Positions 15,988 through 21,300 of a stretch of 21,300 bases of DNA are shown one piece after another. Positions within the stretch are counted from its first letter, which is position 1, and each line of letters starts with the position of its first letter. Source of the stretch: Planctomycetaceae bacterium (GTDB taxonomy: Bacteria; Planctomycetota; Phycisphaerae; SM23-33); NCBI GenBank assembly GCA_021371965.1, contig JAJFVE010000132.1, positions 1 through 21,300 on the forward strand, written 5' to 3'. The translations under genes and the position numbers were made by a program. The notes under the pieces are model-generated. The model had not been told where the DNA came from and ran no database searches. It was given only the letters and a program-made list of their open reading frames with translations.

Positions 15988-16214
15988 AAGACCGACAGAG
16001 GGAGGCGCAAGAGGCATAACTAATTTAATAAAAACAACTTATATAGATCTCCCCCTCCGCGGCAGACCGTAGAAGACATAGTTCATTCTGCGGCGCGCGC
16101 CGCGAGGCGCTCCAGGGCGCCTGTGGCAATTTGCGGCAGGGGCTCAGAAGTGGCCGTCAGCTATCAGCTCTCAACAAGACCGGGAGCTCATGGCTGAGAG
16201 ATGAGAGCGTTGAT
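15988..16214. other. intergenic stretch with AT-rich island, palindrome and inverted words
   Basis: No gene is seen here. An AT-rich island occupies 16018-16050, a perfect 14-bp palindrome GCGGCGCGCGCCGC lies at 16090-16103, and 16157-16210 holds loosely inverted words of the CAGCTCTCA/TGAGAG type. These could be activator sites upstream of the sigma-54-like promoter or degenerate intergenic repeats. Confidence 0.4.
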
Positions 16215-16245
16215 AAAAAAACGCCGCATCCTTAAGGATGCGGCG
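16215..16245 (-). terminator. intrinsic terminator of the sigma-54 activator gene
   Basis: On the minus strand a perfect 10-bp stem with a TTAA loop (16222-16245) is followed directly by seven T (complement of 16215-16221). It lies 31 nt past the stop codon of the gene ending at 16277. This is a textbook rho-independent terminator, so the activator and the genes downstream at 15915 onward are separate transcripts. Confidence 0.92.
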
Positions 16246-16255
16246 GCGGTCGCGA

Positions 16256-16265
16256 GGGGGGGGGG
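16256..16265. repeat. homopolymer run of ten G
   Basis: Ten consecutive G lie between the stop codon of the sigma-54 activator and its terminator. Such runs are prone to slippage and to sequencing error. Being outside coding sequence and before the terminator, it should not alter a protein. Confidence 0.85.
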
Positions 16266-16276
16266 CGGCGAGTTCT

Positions 16277-17269
16277 TTACGCTATCTGATAGAGGTCCAG
16301 CTTCCTCAGCAGCGTGGCACGGTTGATGTCCAGGATGCGGGCGGCCTGGGAGCGGTTGTTGTTGGTGGCCTTGAGCGCGCGGGCGATGGCCATGCGTTCG
16401 GCCTGTTCCATGGTCATGACGGCCGCAGGCGCTTCGGCGGCCTCGGGGGCGTCCTGCTGCGAGATCAGCGACTGGGCAAGCACTTGTGCATCCTGCCCGG
16501 TGGCATAGAGCCGCTCGACCCAGCTCGACAGCTCACGGATATTGCCCGGCCAGTTGTAGGCCTGAAGCACCGCCCGCACGGCTGGGCTGACATGCACAGC
16601 CGGGCGCTGATACCGCATCGCACATCGCTGGCGGAAGTGGTCCATCAACGGCTCGATGTCCTCCTTGCGTTCGCGCAGGGGCAGCAGACGCAGGCAGACG
16701 ACGTTGAGGCGGTGGAACAGATCGGTGCGGAACTTGCCGGCAGCGACTTCCTGGGCCAGGCTGCGGTTGGTCGCCGCCACGAATCGCGTGTCGACCCTGA
16801 CCGGGGCCGTCGCTCCGACGGCCATCACTTCGCCGTCCTGGAGCACGCGTAGGAGCTTGGGTTGGAGACTCAGCGGGATTTCGCCCACTTCGTCCAGGAA
16901 AAGCGTTCCGCCTTCGGCACTACGGACCAGACCGAGCATGGCCTGGTCGGCGCCGGTGAAGGCGCCGCGAACGTGTCCGAAGAACTGGCTTTCAAACAGG
17001 GTTTCGCTGATTCCAGCGCAGTTGGTAGGGATGAACGGTTTTGAGCCCCGCGGGCTCTTTTGATGCAACCGCTTGGCAACAAGCTCTTTACCAGTGCCGC
17101 TTTCGCCCTCGACCAGGACGCAGCAGTCACTTTGGGCAACCATGTCGATCAGCTCAGTCACCTGGCGCATGGCCGGCGAAATCGAGATCATTTCTGGTTC
17201 AGGTAATTTGATTCTATTGAGCACTCGTAGCCGCCTGTCCGGACCATTACCGGACAAATTAGAACCCAA
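16277..17269 (-). CDS. PspF-like sigma-54-dependent activator without receiver domain
   Basis: This is an AAA+ enhancer-binding protein that remodels sigma-54 RNA polymerase. In the 330-aa reading, Walker A GESGTGKE is at 55-62, the sigma-54 contact loop GAFTGA at 102-107, and Walker B GGTLFLDE at 120-127. The arginine-finger region FRTDLFHRL follows, and a Fis-type helix-turn-helix lies at the C-terminus (NRSQAARILDINRATLLRKL). There is no N-terminal receiver, GAF or PAS domain, so the layout is that of PspF, whose activity is set by a partner protein. The start is uncertain: the longest frame opens with TTG at 17269. GTG (V16), with AGGCGG six bases before, and ATG (M27) are alternatives. 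A strong terminator lies just downstream. The candidate sigma-54 promoter at 15972-15987 makes the receiver-like/PEP-CTERM genes a possible target. Confidence 0.93.
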   Translation of the reverse strand: MGSNLSGNGPDRRLRVLNRIKLPEPEMISISPAMRQVTELIDMVAQSDCCVLVEGESGTGKELVAKRLHQKSPRGSKPFIPTNCAGISETLFESQFFGHVRGAFTGADQAMLGLVRSAEGGTLFLDEVGEIPLSLQPKLLRVLQDGEVMAVGATAPVRVDTRFVAATNRSLAQEVAAGKFRTDLFHRLNVVCLRLLPLRERKEDIEPLMDHFRQRCAMRYQRPAVHVSPAVRAVLQAYNWPGNIRELSSWVERLYATGQDAQVLAQSLISQQDAPEAAEAPAAVMTMEQAERMAIARALKATNNNRSQAARILDINRATLLRKLDLYQIA

Positions 17270-17416
17270 CCGGGATTCTGCGGCCTCCGAACCCTCTGCT
17301 ACCTAAGCGTACAGACGTGCTTCCTCACTTCCCATCCATGGGACGCCTCTCCACGAATTAGTATATCACATGTCGCCGGGCTGTAAAGGCATAAAAGGCC
17401 GAAAGTTTGAGGAAAA

Positions 17417-17463
17417 TTGTGAGGTGTGAGTGGTGAGATTTTCACACAACTCACAACTCACAA
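17417..17463. repeat. short-period GTGAG repeats forming an imperfect hairpin
   Basis: The left half (about 17417-17438, TGTGAG words) and the right half (17442-17463, ACTCAC words) are imperfect tandem repeats and largely complement each other. On the minus strand this hairpin lies 8 nt past the stop of the PQQ-like gene and is followed by ATTTTCC, so it may act as a weak terminator. The remaining gap to 17269 shows no gene. Confidence 0.5.
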
Positions 17464-17471
17464 CTCCAAAG

Positions 17472-18695
17472 TTACTTCGCTTTGATCGAGTAGACGTACA
17501 GATTGTCGTCGTATCGCAGCAGCAGGCTGCCGTTGGCGACAACGGGATGCGCCCAGCTCGGTCCTTTGCCCGCCACCTTCGTCTTGCCGGTGATCTTGAG
17601 CGCTTCCGGCGACGCCGCTGCGATGGCGGCCTCGCCGTCTTTCTCGCCGAAGAGATACAGCATTCCATCGGCCCAGGTCAGCGAGCCCTTGCCCAGGGCT
17701 GCGTTCTTCCACTTAGTCTTGCCGCTGGCCAGTTCGATGCAGGTAACGCCGCCGCCGTTGTCGCCGTAGACGTATCCGCCGTCGATGACAAATCCGCCGT
17801 GGTGGCAGACCATGTCCTTGCTTTGGTAGGCCTCGGTGGCGTTGACCTTGCCGCCGGCGACGTCGAGTTTCACGCACACGGCGCCCTTACCGTATCCCAC
17901 TGCCCAGAACACATACCCGTCCGAGAACCTCGGCGAAGGGCAGTTGGCGGTGTTGCCCGCGGCAAAGGCGTTTGTCCAGAGGATCTTGCCGGTCTTGGCG
18001 TCCACGCCGATCAGCCCGCCGCTGGTGCCGTTGATGATCATCGAGACGCCCTTGTACTCGACGGCGATTGCCGAGCAGTAATGGGCGGCCGCGAATTTGC
18101 CGCTCTGCCAGACGGTCTTGCCGCTCTTCTTGTCAAAGGCCACCATGCACGCCGAGCCGCCGGGGGTAACGACGGCAAGGTCGCCCGTTACCAGCACCGA
18201 TTCGGAGAATCCCCACGGCGGACGCTTGCCGTCGAACTCGCTGAACTTGCGCGTCCAGACCTTCGCGCCGGTCTTGGCGTCGTAGCAGCCCACTTCGCCC
18301 AGGCCCGAGACCAGGTACAGATGACCGTCGTCATACGTCGGCGTTGAGCGCGAGCCCGGCCACGAGGCCTTGAAGGCCGGTCCGACCACTTTGCTCCAGA
18401 GCTTCTTGCCGGCGCTGTCCAGGCAGGTCAGGGCAAGATCATCTCCCTTGTCGCCGGTGATGTAGATCTTGTCACCCACCCAGATCGGGCTGGAGTAACC
18501 CGAGCCGATCCCCTGAACCTTCCACAGCAGGGTCGGCCCGCCGGAGGGCCAGGCCTTGAGCAGACCCGTCTCGCCGCTGCGATTACTGCGGTCGGCGCCC
18601 GACCAGCAAGGCCAGTCCGCCTGGGCCACGGCCCATCCCGTAAGCAATGCCGCTGCTGCAATTGCCAGTGCCGCACAGTTCAATCTTGCTGACAT
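17472..18695 (-). CDS. secreted PQQ-like (BamB-type) beta-propeller protein, 407 aa
   Basis: The protein has a signal peptide at residues 1-24 (LAIAAAALLTGW, AVA site) and then blades that repeat the PQQ motif. The recurring ending G-K-x-x-W appears as GKKLW, GAKVW, GKTVW, GKILW and GKTKW, each before a new blade opening with a variant of SSPIWVGDKIYI. The domain starts with DWPCWSG, usual for planctomycete PQQ_2 proteins. It is probably a periplasmic or surface binding propeller. There is no evidence for a catalytic quinoprotein, and PQQ biosynthesis genes are not nearby. The ATG at 18695 was chosen because AAAGGA lies six bases upstream and the signal peptide follows. A frame open from 18785 would cross the extended -10 promoter at 18731-18739. 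It is divergent from the GAF-Enzyme I gene, with no obvious functional link. Confidence 0.9.
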   Translation of the reverse strand: MSARLNCAALAIAAAALLTGWAVAQADWPCWSGADRSNRSGETGLLKAWPSGGPTLLWKVQGIGSGYSSPIWVGDKIYITGDKGDDLALTCLDSAGKKLWSKVVGPAFKASWPGSRSTPTYDDGHLYLVSGLGEVGCYDAKTGAKVWTRKFSEFDGKRPPWGFSESVLVTGDLAVVTPGGSACMVAFDKKSGKTVWQSGKFAAAHYCSAIAVEYKGVSMIINGTSGGLIGVDAKTGKILWTNAFAAGNTANCPSPRFSDGYVFWAVGYGKGAVCVKLDVAGGKVNATEAYQSKDMVCHHGGFVIDGGYVYGDNGGGVTCIELASGKTKWKNAALGKGSLTWADGMLYLFGEKDGEAAIAAASPEALKITGKTKVAGKGPSWAHPVVANGSLLLRYDDNLYVYSIKAK

Positions 18696-18730
18696 AAACA
18701 ATCCTTTATTAGTGCCCTCAGGCGGGGGAA

Positions 18731-18739
18731 ATTGTACCA
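18731..18739 (-). promoter_or_regulatory. extended -10 promoter of the PQQ-like gene
   Basis: The minus strand reads TGGTACAAT, an extended -10 (TGnTAnAAT) with five of six matches to TATAAT. No good -35 is present, as is usual for this type. Transcription would begin near 18724, giving a leader of about 28 nt before the ATG at 18695. Confidence 0.5.
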
Positions 18740-18804
18740 GTTCCTGCGCAGCAATTCTACGTTCCCTACGATGATATGGCCACACTGCTCAGCGGCAGGG
18801 TTTC

Positions 18805-18833
18805 TGGACTTCGCCGCGGCATCGACGTATAGT
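18805..18833 (+). promoter_or_regulatory. sigma-70-type promoter of the GAF-Enzyme I gene
   Basis: TGGACT (18805-18810, four of six to TTGACA) and TATAGT (18828-18833, five of six to TATAAT) are separated by 17 bp. The predicted start is near 18840, about 35 nt before the ATG at 18875. Confidence 0.55.
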
Positions 18834-18874
18834 GGCCTGGCATTCTCAGGCCTGACCCGGAGGAACGCCTCGTA

Positions 18875-21151
18875 ATGGCCGCGTCGGAAAAAGAACATCT
18901 GAGCCTCCTCTGCGACGTCAGCGAGTTTGCCGCCCGCCTGGCCGGCAGCGCCGACATTCACGCCTACCTCACGCAGATCGTGGGACTGGTGGCCGACCAT
19001 CTGCGCTGCGACGTTTGCTCGATATACCTCTACGAGGCCAAGACGCAGGAACTGGTGCTGCAGGCGACCTGGGGCCTGGCCCCGCAGTCGGTGGGGCGCG
19101 TTCGCATGAAGATCACCGAGGGCCTGACCGGAATGGCCCTGCGCGAACTGCGAGCCGTCCGCGAAAAGACCGCCAGCGACAACCCCAACTTCAAGCCCTT
19201 CCAGGGAATCAATGAAGAGCCGTTCGACGCGTTCCTGGCCGTGCCGATCCAGCGAGGCATCGAGAAGATCGGCGTCCTGGTCGTGCAGCGCTCGCGCGAG
19301 CACCCTTTCAACGACGAAGACGTCCTGGCCGTCAAGGCCACCACGTCGCAATTGGCCGGCGCGATCGAGAACGCCCGCATCCTGATGAGCGTTCCCAAGG
19401 CGCACGATGAGGCTACGGCGGAGCGGCCTCAGGCCGCCTCGCGAATGGTCAAGGGCCAGATCGCTTCAAAGGGGTTCGCCCACGGCCCGGCGCTGATCCA
19501 CGACCACGGCGCGTACCACCGCCTGTTCACCGAAGCGCTGGGGGCGCGTTCATATTCCCTGGCAGATTTTCAAAAGGCGATGGAGGCCACCGCCGAGCAG
19601 CTCCAGGGGCTCCAGGTCCGCCTTGGTCAGCGCGTTCCGGAGATCGCCTCGCTGATCTTCGAGGCCCACCTGATGATGCTCAAGGACACCGCCTTCATCG
19701 GCGAGATGCGCACCCGCATCGACAACGGCGAGAATCCGCCCCAGGCCGTCCTGACGGTCGGACGCAAATACTCGGACCTGATGGCCGCCAGCCCGCACGC
19801 CTACATGCGCGAGAAAGAGCACGACGTCGAGGACGTGGTGCGGCGCATCCTGGCCAATCTGATGGGCATGCGGCTCGAGGCCGGCACCGACGAGGCCTCG
19901 GCCGTCATCATCGCCCGCGAGATGTACCCCTCGGACATCGTCAAGCTCGCATCGGCGGAAGTGGGCGGGATCGTGCAGACCAGCGGAGGGGTCACGTCGC
20001 ACGTGTCGATATTGGCTCGCAGCCTGCACGTGCCGATGGTCATCGCCGACGACCCGACGCTGCTGGAGCTGCCCGAGGGCACGCCCGTCCTGCTCGACGC
20101 CGACATCGGCAACATCTATATCAGCCCCACCGATGACATCGTCGAACGGTTTTCGCAGCGTCAGACCGCCCGCAACCAGGTGGCCGCCCAGGCGGCGCCG
20201 CCGGCGGCCCAGGAACCCACCGCCACCCGCGACGGAACGCGCATCCGCCTGCTGGCCAACATCAACCTGCTGACCGATATCGAGTTGGCCCGATTCGTCG
20301 GGGCCGAGGGCGTCGGGCTGTACCGAAGCGAGTTCCCCTTCCTGGTCAGGAACACGCCGCCCTCCGAAGAGGAGCAAGTCTCCATCTATCGACGCCTGAT
20401 CGAAGGCTTCCGCGGCCAGGAGGTGACGTTCCGAACCCTGGATATCGGGGCCGACAAGCTGCTGCTGTTCTTCGACGAGGCCGTCGAACGCAACCCCGCC
20501 ATGGGGCTGCGGTCCATCCGCTTCTCCTTCCGCCACGACGATATCTTCCGCCAGCAACTGCGAGCCATCCTGCGGGCCGGCGCCGACGCGCCCCTGCGCA
20601 TCATGTTTCCGATGATCTCCTCGGTCGACGATTTCCTGCGCGCCAAGGCCACCCTCGACGCGTGCCTGAAAGAGCTGGCCGCCCTGGGCCTGCCGCATAA
20701 CAGCGCCCCGGCCGTCGGCGTGATGGTCGAAGTGCCCTCGGCTGTCGAGATGATCGACACCATCGCCCGCCACGCCGATTTCCTGTGCATCGGCTCCAAC
20801 GACCTGATCCAGTTCCTGCTGGCCGTCGACCGCGGTAACGAAAAAGTGGCCTCCTACTTCATGCCGCACCATCCCGCCGTGCTGCGCTCGCTGCATCGCA
20901 TCGCCCAGGCAGGCGCCGCGGCCGGGCGCGAGGTCTCCATCTGCGGCGAGATGGCCCACGTGGGAGCATACCTGCCGTTCCTGATCGGCATCGGCGTGCG
21001 GGCCCTGAGCCTGGACCCCCAGTTCCTCCCGCCCGTCCAGCAGCAGATCACGCAGATGACCCTGGCCCAGGCCCAGCAGATCGCCCAGGACCTGCTGGCC
21101 CAGGACACCATCGACGCCGTCATCGCCCGCCTGCCCGGCCTGGACCAGTAG
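18875..21151 (+). CDS. ptsP: GAF-domain phosphoenolpyruvate-protein phosphotransferase (PtsP, nitrogen-PTS Enzyme I)
   Basis: This cytoplasmic Enzyme I transfers phosphate from PEP to an HPr/NPr-type protein. The 758-aa chain has an N-terminal GAF sensor (about 20-170) and the HPr-binding and swivelling histidine domains, with GGVTSHVSILARS; H376 is the phospho-acceptor. The PEP-binding TIM barrel (about 430-735) keeps GLYRSEF (R484), TFRTLDIGADK (R520), RIMFPMISS, GVMVEVPSA, IGSNDLIQF and CGEMA (C690), so all catalytic landmarks are intact. GAF plus Enzyme I is the PtsP layout, linked in proteobacteria to nitrogen and carbon signalling. No HPr or EIIA gene is in the window. The ATG at 18875 has GGAGG at 18859-18863, a rather long spacing of 11. 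Confidence 0.95.
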   Translation: MAASEKEHLSLLCDVSEFAARLAGSADIHAYLTQIVGLVADHLRCDVCSIYLYEAKTQELVLQATWGLAPQSVGRVRMKITEGLTGMALRELRAVREKTASDNPNFKPFQGINEEPFDAFLAVPIQRGIEKIGVLVVQRSREHPFNDEDVLAVKATTSQLAGAIENARILMSVPKAHDEATAERPQAASRMVKGQIASKGFAHGPALIHDHGAYHRLFTEALGARSYSLADFQKAMEATAEQLQGLQVRLGQRVPEIASLIFEAHLMMLKDTAFIGEMRTRIDNGENPPQAVLTVGRKYSDLMAASPHAYMREKEHDVEDVVRRILANLMGMRLEAGTDEASAVIIAREMYPSDIVKLASAEVGGIVQTSGGVTSHVSILARSLHVPMVIADDPTLLELPEGTPVLLDADIGNIYISPTDDIVERFSQRQTARNQVAAQAAPPAAQEPTATRDGTRIRLLANINLLTDIELARFVGAEGVGLYRSEFPFLVRNTPPSEEEQVSIYRRLIEGFRGQEVTFRTLDIGADKLLLFFDEAVERNPAMGLRSIRFSFRHDDIFRQQLRAILRAGADAPLRIMFPMISSVDDFLRAKATLDACLKELAALGLPHNSAPAVGVMVEVPSAVEMIDTIARHADFLCIGSNDLIQFLLAVDRGNEKVASYFMPHHPAVLRSLHRIAQAGAAAGREVSICGEMAHVGAYLPFLIGIGVRALSLDPQFLPPVQQQITQMTLAQAQQIAQDLLAQDTIDAVIARLPGLDQ

Positions 21152-21174
21152 CACTCAGACTAACCCGGATATTT

Positions 21175-21203
21175 CACCGCGGAGATCGCAGAGACCGCAG
21201 AGG
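21175..21203. repeat. CGCAGAG-type short-period repeat after ptsP
   Basis: Three imperfect copies of an ACCGCAGAG-like unit, about nine to ten bases long, lie 23 bp past the ptsP stop codon. The same style of repeat occurs at 680-707 (CGCTGAGG units) and 11093-11119 (GCACAAAGG units), always between genes. GTCTT/AAGAC words just downstream could form a small hairpin. Confidence 0.55.
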
Positions 21204-21248
21204 TGTCTTGAATCAAAAGACTTACAGAAACTTTACGGAGTGGGCCTC

Positions 21249-21300
21249 ATGGACAGTCTGTTTTTTCAGATTAGCGCCACTCGCGACGTTAGATGGTCTT
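21249..21300 (+). CDS. possible start of a gene cut by the window edge
   Basis: An ATG at 21249 has GGAG nine bases upstream, and the frame stays open for 17 codons to the end of the window. The visible peptide (MDSLFFQISATRDVRW) matches nothing I recognise and is too short for any functional statement. Confidence 0.3.
   Translation, partial: MDSLFFQISATRDVRWS

Noticed and set aside
15916..16017. 34-residue upstream extension of the small receiver-like gene B
   Set aside because: It lacks a ribosome-binding site, crosses the candidate promoter, and has no counterpart in the paralogue.
18696..18785. 30-residue upstream extension of the PQQ-like protein
   Set aside because: It would place polar residues before the signal peptide and overlaps the extended -10 promoter.
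18834..18852. GGCCTG/CAGGCC hairpin upstream of ptsP as a leader regulator
   Set aside because: Its left arm lies before the predicted transcription start, so it would not form in the RNA; a 6-bp stem is common by chance.
19550..21154. 534-codon minus-strand frame opposite ptsP
   Set aside because: It is a shadow; the plus strand encodes an intact Enzyme I with all its motifs.

Overview
The window is GC-rich, densely coded bacterial DNA. The best taxonomic guess is a planctomycete, perhaps Phycisphaerae-like. This is inferred from the mix of gene types: two secreted proteins with VPEPATL-type PEP-CTERM tails, an ExbB/ExbD pair next to a giant protein carrying PD40 propeller and prenyltransferase-like toroid domains, and a secreted PQQ-type propeller. 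No marker gene is present to prove it.

Layout. Positions 1-465 (minus) hold the 5' part of NADP-type glutamate dehydrogenase (gdhA), divergent from a LysR-family regulator (866-1750, plus). The 400-bp gap between them carries nested small palindromes and a large inverted-repeat element. Positions 1948-11078 (plus) form a tight four-gene cluster: a secreted 1041-aa TPR protein, ExbB/TolQ, ExbD/TolR and a 1564-aa membrane protein. Gaps are only 13, 21 and 37 nt. A GH65-like protein follows on the minus strand (11139-12998).

Positions 13285-15915 (minus) hold four genes in mirror order: small receiver-like protein, PEP-CTERM protein, its PEP-CTERM paralogue, and a paralogue of the small protein. 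Upstream of them lies a PspF-like sigma-54 activator (16277-17269, minus) with a strong terminator. Last come a secreted PQQ-like propeller (17472-18695, minus) and, divergently, a GAF-Enzyme I protein of PtsP type (18875-21151, plus). A possible gene start lies at the right edge.

Most interesting unit. The 1948-11078 cluster looks like a rebuilt Tol/Ton-type energised envelope machine. ExbB and ExbD keep their proton-pathway residues. The giant protein has a transmembrane helix with the Ser-x3-His signature of TonB and TolA, a tethered PD40 (TolB-like) propeller, a long Ala/Gly-rich periplasm-spanning linker, and alpha/alpha-toroid domains in place of a TonB C-terminal domain. One toroid has been inserted into the middle of the propeller. 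The TPR protein would play a CpoB/YbgF-like role.

A second unit worth attention is the PEP-CTERM/receiver-like paralogue set. The first gene of this set has a near-consensus sigma-54 promoter upstream, next to the gene for a sigma-54 activator.
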